Shown: positions 43,561-55,861 of the stretch, in pieces
Layout: the number at the start of each line of letters is the position of its first letter
How positions within the stretch are numbered: position 1 is the stretch's first letter
Origin: Sequoia sempervirens
Taxonomy: Eukaryota > Streptophyta > Pinopsida > Cupressales > Cupressaceae
Assembly: GCA_007258455.2 (NCBI GenBank)
Contig: VDFB02139091.1
Coordinates: 1-64,000, forward strand
Reading direction: 5' to 3'
Length of the DNA stretch: 64,000 nt
The notes under the pieces: generated by a model
Database searches by the model: none
What the model saw: the letters and a program-made list of their open reading frames with translations, nothing else
Told to the model about the DNA's origin: nothing
Made by a program: the position numbers and the translations under genes

Positions 43561-45187
43561 TCTATGAGTTTAAATTATGATCCTCCTAATAAGAGTGTTG
43601 AACTTGGTGCTTGTCCTAGTTAGACACTTGATGTTGTCCCTTTGGCTAGTTTTCCACCTTTCATATATATTGATCAAGATTGGGATGTGGACGACCTGAT
43701 ATAGGTTTACTCGCATGTGCCTTACTAGTCTTTTGCTTTGTTTTCTTTTGCATGTTTCTTTGTGTGATTGCATGTGCGTAATGTAAGCTCCCCGTACTAT
43801 TCTGTTTGATGTATCTCTTTCTTCATGTGCATTCCTCTATTTGTATCTACATTCTTCTCCATGTTGTAAATATTTATCTTTTTGCTTGTATTGTGTTTTC
43901 CTTTTTGGGATGATGCAAGGCATCAAGACATTTAGGTCTCTTCCATGTTGACCCAAAGCCTTTTTCTTTATTTTCATTCTCGATGTGTTATTATTCTTGT
44001 TCTATGAGTATTTTGGGAATGATGACGTTTTTGAGATCTATAACAACATTGTGGCAAAGATATACTGACCCCAAATTTGTAGATCCCTTATGTGTTTTGG
44101 GATTTCATTTTGGGGGAAACCCTTTCCTTTATTTTTCATGAGTAGCTTAATTCAAGAACACATGACTTGGCATAGGGCTTTCCAAATAAGCTCTCATGTC
44201 TTCCTTATTGATTAGCATTGATTATTTTCTACTTTAAAGCAAATTTCTCCCAACAATGGTGCTAGAAATTTCTTTAAAGTGGGGGAATACATTGGAATCA
44301 TTTTTGACATTCATGTTTCATTGTGCAATTTTCTTTCTTGTGATGTGTCTTTTTCTTGGTGGTTTTATTGGGTTTGATGTCCTCCGAGAGCATGATATTT
44401 CTTAGTGTAAGAATTTCCTCTTAGTAGTGATGCAACATGTTGCATTCCCTAAGTTGTGAATCTTTTACCCTTGACATTTCCTCTCTTGGAGACATTAGGC
44501 ATGATGTTTCCTAAGAAGAGACCTTGCATGAACTAAGAAAGGTCCCTTTGAACAAACATTTACTTGATTTTTTGTTCATAAGTGTTTAGTATAATACAAC
44601 TTGTTAACCTTGTGAAGCTTGAACCCTTTCCAAGGCCACCAAGCATAACACACTTTGCTTTCCAGTGGAGCCTTGCCCTGGTCATAGGTGCTTAGCATAA
44701 CACAACTTTTAGGCCTTATGAATCCCAAAGTTCTTGTTGTGCCTTATTGAAGTTGTTAGATGGATAGACTTGATATAGTATGGGATCCAAATAAGACTCT
44801 CATTTTCCATCCATTGGGGGCTCACTTAGTGGACAACCTGAGGTTCCATTAGCTCAGAGTGAGCACACACATTGTTTGCATAGTGGAAACTGAGTTTCTC
44901 TTGTGAACATCTTTGGAAAAATAGCCGAGATGTGTTCCACATCACGTTGGATAGTTAAGGTTTGATCCTCACCCTCTTCTCTTGGAAAAATAATTGAGAC
45001 GTGTTCCACATCACGTTGGACAATCAAAGCTTGATCCACCTCCTTTCTTTCTCTTCTATTCTTTGATGTTGTGTGATTGAGTATCTTTGTCATTGTTGCA
45101 TACATACATCTTGAATGTCTACTTTAGTGTGAGTTTGGCATGGGGTCATCCTCTCACTAAAGTGGGGCCCAAATTTAGTCTAAAAAA
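43561..45187 (+). other. 3' non-coding region of gag-only element
   Basis: No gene. Matches 23036-24123. Two 69-bp tandem units lie at about 44908-45045, sharing GTGTTCCACATCACGTTGGA. A purine word, ACTAAAGTGGGGCCC, at 45157-45171 precedes the 3' LTR start. Confidence 0.6.
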
Positions 45188-45222
45188 TGCATCCCTTTAC
45201 ATTTTCACAGCTAATTAGGAAT

Positions 45223-46489
45223 TGTAGAACCCCAATCCTAGACCTCCACAAACACAAGAAACAAACACATAGTTAGATCAAATGCAAGTGAGAATCAAGA
45301 TTCCCCATGAAATCCATCTAAATTGCAAAGAACAAGGAATGAGATGGAGAACATAAGCAAACATAAACAAAAGCTATCAAATCCTATTCAATGCAAAGCA
45401 AAACCTTGATCCCATGGGGGAATTGGTGCCAATTTGATGCAGAAATTGGCCCTTTCCCAACTCCTATGATGCAATGTTGATAAGTGATCCACTTTTTTGA
45501 AGATTCAATTGAGCTCCATGATGAAAAATCTGCATAACCTAGCTACACACTTGATAAAATTGATGAAGATGGATATGCTTGAGTATGAAATTGAGTATAA
45601 TAGACTTGCTCAAATTGTGGATGATCAAAACAAAGGATAACCTCTCTATTTATAGAAGAAAGTGAATAGAGAAGAGGCAAAAGGGATGAATGTGGGATCA
45701 TTCAACATCCAATGGGAAAGTGCCACTTGTCAAGATGTGAATGGGCAAAGGATGTGCACATTTTGATGAATGTGCCCATAAATGCAATTAGGTGGAATTT
45801 GAAAATAGTGAAATGACATGTAAGAGGGAAAAAGAATGACTTAAATGCCACTTGGCTCAATGCACAAGGACATGTAAGAAGGAATGAATGTCTTGTTGGA
45901 AGGACAAATCCACTTGAAGGGATTTTAAATTTGGAAGAATATTCCCCTAAAGATGAGAAGTTGAGAGAAAATAGGGATTTAATAAATTAATTAAATGTAT
46001 TTTCATGTGCAAGTGGAAAAAGCTAGAGGATGGGACATGGATGAAGATTAGATTTAATCAGGATTTGATTAAATAAGAGGAGTTTGGGTGATTTGACAAT
46101 TTTGACTTAGATTTTTGGATTTAAATAAATCAAAGTTGAGAGGAAAATGATTTAGACTTTGGTTAAATAAAGATTTTGATTTATTTAACTAAAGGGGATG
46201 ATTGTTAGATTAAATTAGATAAAGGTTTAATTTATTTAATTTAATAAGATGACTTTAGAGATTTAATCAAATAAAATTAATTATTCAATTAAATAGAGAC
46301 CTAGGGTTAATTAGATTAGATTGATTGATTTAATTAACAAGAGAGGATGACTTAATCAGATAAATAATGATTTATTTAATTAAGGGACGAAGAGTGATGA
46401 CAAGCTTGAGAAGGTGATTTAGGTTGAAATGATGTTAGTAAATCAGGATGAAGTGTGTAATGTCAATCAGTACATTTTACGTGTCTACA
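45223..46489 (-). repeat. 3' LTR of PMD element (element reads minus)
   Basis: Near-identical by eye to 48620-49887, including AT-rich GATTAAATAAA stretches. In element orientation it starts TGTAGACACGTAAAATG directly after the polypurine tract and ends GGTTCTACA. Confidence 0.88.
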
Positions 46490-46506
46490 TTTTTCCCCTC
46501 TTTGAA
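46490..46506 (-). other. Polypurine tract of PMD element
   Basis: Plus-strand TTTTTCCCCTCTTTGAA is, on the minus strand, TTCAAAGAGGGGAAAAA, abutting the LTR start. It primes plus-strand DNA synthesis in LTR elements and fixes the element's orientation. Confidence 0.7.
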
Positions 46507-46908
46507 ACAAGGTACTCGCTACATTGGTTCAAAGAATAAACATGTCTTGATCAAAAGCCAAAAAATTTTGGATTCCAAAACTACTGCCCCGGCGAATGAA
46601 TTATGCCGATATACTACCCCCTCAAGAGATCGAACACAAATTTCAAATTTTTTGGGTGATCTCACAAAAAAAGAGAGGACAAGGTTCCCAATAGGTCCAA
46701 AACAGGTTTGAAAGGTCAAAAAAATGCTAAAATGACGCATGGGTGGACAAAACAGGCCTGATCAGGCCAAAACCCTAGCAAGACGGCTAAACGGGATAAA
46801 AAAAATCCTAATTTTTAGGCTTAATATAGGCCTCGGGGGGCCATTTCCAATTCATTTGTACACATAGCCTATAGAGATTCTGCCACTGGAGCCTTGAGCA
46901 TTGATTGA

Positions 46909-48590
46909 GATGGCACAACGCATGCTTCCACGACATGTTTCAGACCGAGTATGAGTGTACCAGTGACATCCAGGCACAGGACCTTCGGTGAGTGATCTTA
47001 ACTTGATCTTGTTTTTTGTGTTTAGGTGCATTTATTAGGCCTAGAAAGTTAGTTTAGGTCCAGCAGTGCAATATAGCGCCACTACAAACTTAATTTTGGC
47101 ACCACACGACCTCAAACAATGTCGCATATTCATGTAGTGTTGTGGCAGTGGAGTTTGCAAATTAGGGTTTTAGGTCAAATCGCGTCGCGTATGCGCAGAT
47201 CGTTGTGGCAGTCCTGTTTGAAGTTTAGGCTCAAAGGTCAAAATGGCTCACATACAAACTGTACCGTGACAATGGAGTTTGAGGGTTCAAACTCCTTTAG
47301 TGGTGCAATTTGAAACTTTCAAACTACGCCGCCTTTGCAAACAACAACACATATGTTGTTTCAAAGGCGAAAAAGCTCGACCGGGCTCAGGATTTTTTCA
47401 CAAAATTTGACGCTGTGACCTTGCTAATGTAGGAGGGCCGAGATACTACACTCATGGGAGCACAAGATCCCAGTCTTATTTGGCATTCTAGAGGGGATGC
47501 ACGAGTGACTATAGGAGTATCTAGGAGCCCTAGATTATGGTACATTTCCTACGCTCGCCTAGTCTGTACTCACTTGGGTATGATGATTGCATTGGCTGAG
47601 TGATGGCACAACAAGACATCATCTTTCCATTTTCCCACTGGTGAGGCAACAATTACTTTGGAGGATGTTTGGTACATTTTGAGACTACTGATCCATGGAG
47701 AGCACGTCATTTATGATGTGGATGCTAGATGAGGCACCTGCTATGATGTGATGGGCCTCAATGAGATTGTCTTCTTAGAGGGTCAAATTGAGTTGGAGTG
47801 ATATAGGCTCATAGTTTCACCATTCAGATTAGTGGTAGCATAGATTTTCTCAGGGCTTGTGTCACCTGATCGGTGGGGCCAATACTTCAGTGTCAGATGG
47901 GGGCTTTCCTGGGAGAGGATGATCAGATTCAGTACTTGCTTCACTTGGGGGCTGGTGCTATTGGCCCCTCTCTACAGATCTTTACATGAGGTCGATATCT
48001 GGACGATAGATCCCTTGGGGTCGGCATTACTCTGTTACATATCTCGGCATGGGAGAATCTCTCAGTGCTGCATCTTGTTAGAGTTGTTCCAGTGGCCATG
48101 GATCCAGATGATCCAATGGTGTGGCGATACAGAGGTGGAGTTTCATTTTCACACACTAGCGAGCATGGGATCCCTCATTGGAGGAGGGTTATAGACGATA
48201 TGCAAGAGTTCGTCTAGTGGCCATACCTCGGATGACTAGCATGGTATGATGATGATCAATAGATTTTCTTCACCTGCCAAGATCGACTTATGCAGGGGCG
48301 AGAGTACATGATGCTCGAGATGTACCTGCTAGGTACAGTACAAAGACAGTTCGGGGAGCTACAGGAAGAGCCAGATGATCAGTATGCCACTATATTTGCA
48401 CGTATGATGAGCCAGAGCTCCTAGGGCCGATATATACCTGCACACGAGGCGGTTCAAAGTTTTATGCAACTAGTGGCCAGGCTATGGCCATATGATCAGG
48501 GTCCAGCTAATGTCAACATGACACAAGGATACAGGGATTGGTTCAGGGCACCTTTGAGATTGACACTACCAGGTGCAACAATGGCTTGAC
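46909..48590 (+). pseudogene. Plant mobile domain pseudogene, antisense to its LTR element
   Basis: The frame holding the PMD core is 47589-48194: ALAE-stop-WHNKTSSFHFPTGEATITL, EDVWYILRLLIHGEHVIYDV (about 47655-47720), PDRWGQYFSVRWGLSW (47862-47910) and later YRSLHEVDIWTI. This parallels ALAERWHSDTNTFHFP and EDVYRILKIPVMGE of the minus-strand PMD at 13-15 kb, but the two are well diverged. A frame change near 48130 and about six stops break it. 46909 is a possible start (MAQRMLPRHVSDRV) after a TATA-like TTAATATAGG at about 46826. GCGC-containing direct repeats lie at 47070-47340. The region 47100-47400 is weakly coding at best. Confidence 0.72.
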
Positions 48591-48619
48591 GAAGGCCTAG
48601 GGGCCAAGCATGCAGGAAA

Positions 48620-49887
48620 TGTAGAACTCCAATCCTAGACCTACATAGACACAAGAAACAAACACATAGTTAGATCAAATGTAAGTGAGAATCAAGATTC
48701 CCCATGAAATCCATCTAAATTGCAAAGAATAAGAAATGAGATGAAGAACATAAACAAACATAAACAAAAGCTATCAAATCCTATTCAATGCAAAGAAAAC
48801 TCTTGATCCCATGAGGGAATTGGTGCCAATTTGATGTGGAAATTGGACCTTTCCCAACTCCTATGATGCAATGTTGATGAGTGATCCACTTTATTGAAGA
48901 TTCAATTGAGCTCCATGATAAAAAAATCTGTATAACCTAGCTACAAACTTGATAAAATTGATGGAGATGGATATGCTTGAGTATGAAATTGGGTATAATA
49001 GACTTGCTCAAATTGTGGATGATCAAAACAAAGGATAGCTTCTCTATTTATAGAAGAAAGTGAAGAGAGAAGAGGTAAAAGGGATGAATGTGGGATCATT
49101 CAACATCCAATGGGAAAGTGCCACTTGTCAAGATGTGAATGGGCAAAGGATGTGCACATTTTGATGAATGTGCCCATAAATGCAATTATGTGGAATTTGA
49201 AAACAGTGAAATGACATGTAAGAGGGAAAAAGAATGACTTAAATGCCACTTGGATCAATGTACAAGGACATGTAAGAAGGAATGAATGTCTTGTTGGAAG
49301 GACAAATCCACTTGGAGGGATTTCAAATTTGGAAGAATATTCCCCTAAAGATGCCCACTTGAGAGAAAATAGGAATTTAATAAATTAATTAAATGTATTT
49401 TCATGTGCAAGTGGAAAAAGCTAGAGGATGGGACATGGATTAAGATTAGATTTAATTAGGATTTAATTAAATAAGAGGAGTTTGGGTGATTTGACAATTT
49501 TGACTTAGATTTTTGGATTTAAATAAATCAAAGTTGAGAGGAAAATGATTTAGGCTTTGGTTAAATAAAGATTTTGATTTATTTAACTAAAGGAGATGCT
49601 TGTTAGATTAAATTAGATAAAGGTTTAATTTATTTAATTTAATAAGATGACTTTAGAGATTTAATCAAATAAAATGAATTATTTAATTAAATAGAGACCT
49701 AGGGTTAATTAGATTAGATTGATTGATTTAATTAACAAGAGAGGATGACTTAATCATATAAATAATAATTTATTTAATTAAGGGATGAAGAGTGACGACA
49801 AGATTGAGAAGGTGATTTAGGTTGAAATGATGTTAGTAAATCAGGATGAAGTGTGTAATGTCAATCAGTACATTTTACGTGTCTACA
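48620..49887 (-). repeat. 5' LTR of PMD element (element reads minus)
   Basis: 1268 bp, partner of 45223-46489. In element orientation it ends GGAGTTCTACA, followed inward by TTTCCTGCATGCTTGGCCCC. I could not assign that word to a known primer tRNA. Confidence 0.88.
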
Positions 49888-51466
49888 TGAATTAATATTA
49901 AGATGAAATTAACTATGCCTTAATTTAGTGTTGTAATATGTATTTTACATATTCACATTAAAATTAAGGCCCTATTAATTAAAATGGACTTAATTGTGCC
50001 TTAATGTAGTGTTGTAGAGTGTGCCTCTTTACACTTTCACACTTATTTAGGGATCCCTTAATTAATTGAGGTTAATTTCCTTAATTGGCCCCTTTAATTC
50101 AAATCCAAGCCTAATTAATTGCATCTTTCGAAGAGGAAACCAAACATTCATTAATTCCTAAACATAACACTTCTCATTGAGCAATGTGTGTCCTAGGTGA
50201 GTGACCTAGCATCCATTCTCCCATGGGTGAATGGGTCCTCACTTAGACCTAGGACCTAAATTTAAATTATGCTTTTGGTGGTATTTTAACATATTCAAAT
50301 CCATATTTAGATGTTGGCTTGTGATATTTGAATTTTGGGTAATTAATGATACATATCTATAAATATAAGGTTATTTCACTATGTTTCACCTAGAAAATTT
50401 GATCTAAGCAACCTACGAATTTCAAGAAATCTAAGAATTTTTTATGAGATCAAGAACACTTTCACAAGAGCATTTCAGGGCATTCAAGAGTAGATTTAGT
50501 GAAGAATTATTTTAGCAATCAAGATCCAACTGTCATGTCAAAGTCTTCTTGCATCATGCATGTTTTTAGAGCTAATATAATGATGTAGGTTTCATGATCC
50601 ATTCAAGTATTAAAAGCATTGTTTCAAATCAAGATTCAAGATCAAGATCCACATCCATTGAAGTCATTTCATGCAAATTGTAGATCTATATTCTAAGGTT
50701 CATTCAAGGGTTTCGTGAATTGTGACATAGACTTGTTCATTCATCATTTCTTTCATGCTATTTTGTTTCATTTCAAGATTTGATTACCAAAACGGGGTTT
50801 GACCAAAGCAAACCCCCATTCACCAAAAACAATTTTTTTCCCTCTTGATTTGTGTTTGTAGATTTAGGTGGAAGAAATCTTGAAGATCTCATGAAGAGAA
50901 AAATTGGAGAACTTGTCAAAGTTTCAAAATTTGTCACAAAAGATGTCATCTCACATAAAATCAATTATAGAATTTATTTCGAGCTTTCCAAACCTGAAAC
51001 CTGGGAAAATTGAAGGATTTAGATATGTAGAAGAGGCTCCCAAAAGTTGCAGAAAAGCCATAACTCAAGACCCATTCGCCCTTGGGTGAAGGAGTCCCAG
51101 GTCAGCTTTAGCAAAGCACTTTTGGTGACTGGTACACATCATATTACCTTTCTCTGATCTATAATATGATTTATGGTTCTATTAGTATTGAGCTTAATCT
51201 TAAAGATCCAAGTTGTAGATTAAATTTTGGGTTTGATTTTCTATTTTTAATGTTTCTCCCCAAAGTGTTGTTTAATCAAGACCCCCATCCTTGCAAAAAA
51301 GGAAATCAATAGATTCACACTTTGACTTGAATCACCTAAAGGTTGATAGTCTTTTCATTGTGTGGATCTCATTTCCTAATGAAATAGAGAGAAATAGGTC
51401 CTAATTAGTTTATCGAAACCCATTTTTCTTTGTTCATTTTTGGAGAACCTATTTTTCCTTGTTTCA

Positions 51467-51861
51467 AATAGTATTAGTTTTGTACATGAATATATTGTGA
51501 CAATTTGACAATCAATTGTCTCTTAAATTGTATACTTCTTTTCACTTATGAATATAAATTGATAAAACATCATTTTTTTTCATCATTGCTTTTTTTTTGT
51601 ATATAAATGTTTCTATTATAACCTCTATTCAAGTAATAGATTAAATTATTGTAGTAGAAACCTTGAGGGTTTGGAGAGTATACAAGGATTTTTAAGAAGA
51701 GCTGATTGCAAATTATGAAAGATATTAATGTAAGGAATTGATATAATAGCTTTCACAGAACTTGGTTAAAAGTTGTTATTCAATGTTTAATTGCATTAAT
51801 CTTTGACTCTGTAACCTAGGTTTAAGGCACTAATTTGAATATGTGTTTTGATTCAATATCC
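51467..51861. other. Unassigned AT-rich sequence
   Basis: Lies between the end of the gag-only element and the 5' LTR of chromovirus B. No coding or repeat signal seen. Confidence 0.4.
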
Positions 51862-52661
51862 TGATGCAGGAGTATCCCTGGTTATAAAGCAATCTTGTAT
51901 CAACCAAAAACATTTCTTTTCTCTCATCTCAATTTGTAGGTATCCCAGCAGTTTCTTCCACATTCTACCACATTATCATTTCTTAGCTTGTGGATAAGGC
52001 TATTGGTTCTATAAGAGGTCATGTTCGACATATCTATATTTTAGGTGATTGGCATTCGTTTGTAGAAAGTTATCACTCTCATAAGTTTACTATCAATTAT
52101 TTTCCATATACTTCAGGGCCTATCTAGATCAGTTTTTTTGTGAGACCTTTTCCAAAATGTGCAAAGTTTAATTAAACATCAATCAGGTATTTTAGGTCCA
52201 TGGGAACTTTTGTGGAGATTTGCAATATATTTCATTTCCTGATGGGCTATCTTTTCATGTGCTTGACTAACCTACACGTTTGATCTTGCATTGAGGTTGC
52301 AAGTCCTTGAGGTTGACGTAGATCATAATTGGAGTTGGAGATTCATATTTAAGATCATTTGTAATCCATTATAAGTCAATCATTTAGTTAGATAATTCGT
52401 AGATAGAAGAATAATTCAAGTTGTCTTGGTTGTGGACTATAATAAGGCCTTGTGTCAATTGTAATACCTATAATTCCCTTCCAACAAGACTATGAGCCCT
52501 AGTTATTCTATATATGAGACATATGATGCATTTAAGAGTGAAAGTTGTTGTATCAATGGTAATTCATTTTTGTTGAGAATTTTCTTATGTTATTTTTGTT
52601 GTGTTGAAGTCTAGGCTACATGGTTGGACAATCCTTTTTGGACCCTCCATCTGTGACTGCA
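51862..52661 (+). repeat. 5' LTR of chromovirus B
   Basis: Starts TGATGCAGGAGTATCCC and ends GTGACTGCA about 5 bp before the primer site. It matches 57454-58126 (CATCCCTGGTTGTAAAG, TGTGGACTATAATAAGGCCTTG, GAGCCCTAGTTATTC). A TATA-like CTATATATGAG is near 52508. Confidence 0.8.
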
Positions 52662-52666
52662 CCAAC

Positions 52667-52677
52667 TGGTATCAAAG
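52667..52677 (+). other. Primer-binding site of chromovirus B
   Basis: TGGTATCAAAG is the initiator tRNA-Met site with one G-to-A change (usual TGGTATCAGAG). Confidence 0.8.
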
Positions 52678-52689
52678 TGAGTTTGTGAG

Positions 52690-54059
52690 TCTTGAGAAGG
52701 CATTCCTTGTGGTGAATTAATCACCAACCTAAGGAAAACTACAAGTGTTTTCAATTGAGCAATGACTATGAGGCAATTGAGACCTTGTAGCTAGATCACT
52801 GAATTAAGGCAGTTGCACCGGATTGAAGGGGAGAGATGTTGCCAAGGAGAGAACTTGTTATGGAAAATATTGTTAGATGAATGGATGAAATGTTGGAAAT
52901 AATGAGGGAAATGAGAGTTCAGTTGGATGTTGTAGAAGAAGATAAAAGAATAGGTATGAATCCTAGACACGTAGACAAAAGTGATGATAATGAATTGGAT
53001 CATGATGCAAATTAAAATGAAGAAAACCTATAAGAAGAGGAAGATTGAGATCAGGTAAAGATGTTAAAAGTTATTTCCAAGATTTGTAAGAGACCTAGAA
53101 TTGACATTCAAAATTACATAGGAAATTTAAACCTTGAGGAATTGATTGATTGGATCAAAGATATGGAGGAATAATTTGAGTATAAAGAAATTGAAGATCC
53201 AAAAAGAGTGGGATTTGCAAAAACTAAGTTAAAAGGATATGCCGCTATATGGTGGAAAGAAGTTCAATCAGATAGAAATAGGAGAGGAAAGGAAAAAATC
53301 ACAAAGTGGGATAGGAGGGTGAAAAGTTGAAAAATCGATTTGTACTTGCTGATTATGAGCTTGAAAAGATTGAAAAACCTGAGGTAAAAAGAGAAGTCTG
53401 TAAAGGAGTATACTGAAGAATTCTATAAGATGATCATCAGGGCTAGACATAGTGAAGCATGCAAAGAGAAGGTTGCATAGTACATCAATGGGCTAAAAAC
53501 AAAAATCCAAGAAGAGTTGAGCCTGGTGAAGATGACATCAGTTGAAGAAGCATTCCAATTTGCGTTGAAGGTAGAGGAAAAGCTAAACAAGAAGTTTGAA
53601 CAAAGAAAACGAAGTGTAAGAGGAAGATTCCAGAGAAGTAGATCAAAATCTGGAGAGATAAGACCACATGTTGAGCAAAACAAGGATGGGAAACCCTACC
53701 ACAATGAAGAGAAGGACAATAATTCTTATCGTAGAGGAAGAGATGACAAAATTTCTACTGTAATGATAGAGGAGGTCATAATTCCTACCATGGTGATGGA
53801 TATAGTAGAGATGAAGGGAGATATGAGAAGAGACCATTGAGAGGAACCCATTTCAAGTGTAGAGGTGAAGGACATAGAGAATTTGAATGTCATTAGGGAA
53901 GTATTGGTAAGAGGAATGAGAATACTAGAAGAACATATTATGTGGATGAAGAACCCATTGGATCCCCTAGTTTGGTTGGGAAGCCAAAGAAAGGAAAGTT
54001 ATTAGTAATGAGAAGAGCTTTGATGTAAGAAGAAGTAACTGAAGAATCACCACAAAGGA
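52690..54059 (+). pseudogene. gag: Chromovirus B gag
   Basis: Core reads RIDIQNYIGNLNLEELIDWI (53098-53157), then FAKTKLKGYAAIWWKEVQSD (53214-53273) and EELSLVKMTSVEEAFQFALK (53511-53570). A basic Arg/Ser-rich stretch and a zinc-knuckle remnant, FKCRGEGHREFEC (about 53852-53890), close it. Stops at 53173, 53330, 53478 and 53838 and frame changes are visible. The arrangement is that of a chromovirus gag of normal length. Confidence 0.8.
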
Positions 54060-55861
54060 AGAATTTGTTCAAGACAAGATGTAAATCTAGAGGAAAGGTA
54101 TGCAAAGTTATCATTGATAGTGGTAGTACAGATAATTTAGTTTTAGTAGAGATGGTAACCAAGTTTGATTTGAAGAGATCAAAACATCCAAAGCCCTATG
54201 AGATAACATGGATTCATGATGAACATAAGATCTTGGTAAGTGAGTAGTGTTTGGTGAAATTTCACATAGGATCATATAATGACGAAGTGTTGTGTGATAT
54301 TATTCCCAATGGATGCATGCCATTTATTGTTAGGAAGACCATGACAATATGATAGGAAATAAATTCATGATGAAAGGAAGAATACCTGCACCGTGACTTC
54401 AAATGACAAGAGAACTAAATTGATACCTTTGGGAGAAGAGGACAAGAAGTAAGTTTTTGGTACTACTAGACTATATTTGGTAGATGGAAGGAAGTTTATA
54501 GAAGGATTGAGGCATGAGAACATGTGTTTTTCATTGATTCCAAAGAAGGGTTGTAATTCAATGATAGAGAATCCCATTGCAAAGGAGGAAAAATCACCAC
54601 AAATAGAAGTAGCAGAACTATTGATAGAGTATGAAGATATCATATCAAAGAACGTACCAAATGGACTCCCATTGATCTGTAGCATCAATTATCATATATA
54701 TATAATACCTGAAGCAAGTTTTCCAAACCAAGCGACACATAGTATGGAACCTACAAAAAATGTGGAGTTGAACTGACAAATACAAGGGTTGTTGAAGAAG
54801 GGATTGATCAAAGAGAGCTTAAGCCCATGTGTGGTACCTACTATACTGGAACCAAAGAAATATAGAGTGGATAATGTGTAAAACCTTGAGAAATCAATAG
54901 GATCACAATCAAGTATAGATTCCCATTGCCAAGGATGGATGACATTATGGAATTTTTGAGTGGAGAAAAGTATTTCACAAATATTGACCTAAAGAGTGGA
55001 TATCATCAAATCAGAATCAGAGAAGGAGATGAGTGGAATACCATATTTATGACTAAGGAAGGATTGTATGTGTTGTTAGTGATGCCTTTTGGATTGACCA
55101 ATACACCTAGCACCTTCATGAGATTGATGAATGAGGTATTGAAGCAATTCTTGGGTAAGTGTGTTATTGTTGAATTGGATGATATTCTAATTTTCAATAA
55201 GAATAGAGAAGAACATTTGTGGCACATCAGAAAAGTATTACAGAGGTTGAGGGAAGATAAGTTGCTGATAAATAACAAGAAGTGTAGCTTTATGAAGATA
55301 GAGTTGGTGTATTTAGGTTTTGTAATTTCTGTTGAAGGATTGAAGATGGACCCTAAGAAGGTTAAGGAAATTATTGAATGGCCTACACCAGTGAACATTG
55401 GAGAGGTAAGATCATTTCATGGATTGAAAATTTTCTACCAGAAATTCATTAGGAGTTTCAGTAGCATTTGCACACCCATGACTAAAACAGTGAAAGGAGA
55501 TAGGAAAGATTTTAAGTGGACATATAGAGAGAAAATTAGTTTTGAATTACTGAAGAAAAAGGTGATAGAACAAGAATTGTTAGCATTTCCTGATTTTGAT
55601 AAAGTATTTCAAGTTGATTTTGATGCCAGTGGAAATGCAATAGGAGAATTGTTGAGTCAAGAAGGGAAACCAATATCTTATTTAAGTGAGAAGTTGAATG
55701 ATGCTAGAAGGAAATATTTAGTTTATGAACAAGATTTCTATGCTATAATTCAAGCCTTGAAGAAGTGGAGACAATATTTTCTACCTAAGGAGTTTGTATT
55801 GTACACTGATCATCAAGCCTTGCAATATTTGAGTAGTCAAGGTAAGTTGAACTAGAGACAT
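54060..55861 (+). pseudogene. Chromovirus B protease, RT and RNase H
   Basis: Protease: VCKVIIDSGSTDNLVLVEMV (54100-54159). RT: MDDIMEFLSGEKYFTNIDLK and SGYHQIRIREGDEWNTIF (54932-55045), PFGLTNTPSTFMRLMNEVLK (55085-55144), catalytic ELDDILIF (55172-55195; LDD in place of FDD) and VYLGFVISVEGLKMDPKKVK. RNase H: FQVDFDASGNAIGELLSQEG (55607-55666), PISYLSEKLNDARRKY, YTDHQALQYLS. The stretch 54926-55855 is open for 309 codons. Stops at 54247 and 54774 and a frame change between 54360 and 54480 break the rest. Confidence 0.88.

Larger units (their letters stand above)
45223..49887 (-). mobile_element. 4.67-kb LTR element whose only recognised cargo is a PMD gene
   Basis: Two direct repeats of about 1267 bp (45223-46489 and 48620-49887) with TGTAGA/TCTACA ends bracket 2130 bp. 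The flanks (T/G)GAAT give a target duplication matching at GAAT (45219-45222, 49889-49892). Next to the left repeat, TTTTTCCCCTCTTTGAAAC is the reverse complement of a polypurine tract; the same AAAGAGGGGAAAA-TGTAGACAC junction exists at 62157. So the element lies on the minus strand. The interior has no gag, protease, RT or integrase, only a plus-strand PMD gene. It can only have moved with enzymes supplied in trans, or is a deletion product. Confidence 0.82.
45188..51466 (+). repeat. 3' LTR of gag-only element, split by a PMD-carrying LTR element
   Basis: Starts TGCATCCCTTTACATTTTCAC and ends CTTGTTTCA (51466). With the nested element removed it is about 1.6 kb. Three tandem units of about 90 bp open the LTR: each has a TTTACA(T/C)TTTCAC-like block (45194, about 49940 and about 50020) and CCTTAAT(T/G)TAGTGTTGTA. 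A TATA box, CTATAAATATAAGG, is near 50356. The terminal 380 bp match 39255-39635. 50060-51080 holds nothing coding beyond chance. Confidence 0.75.
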
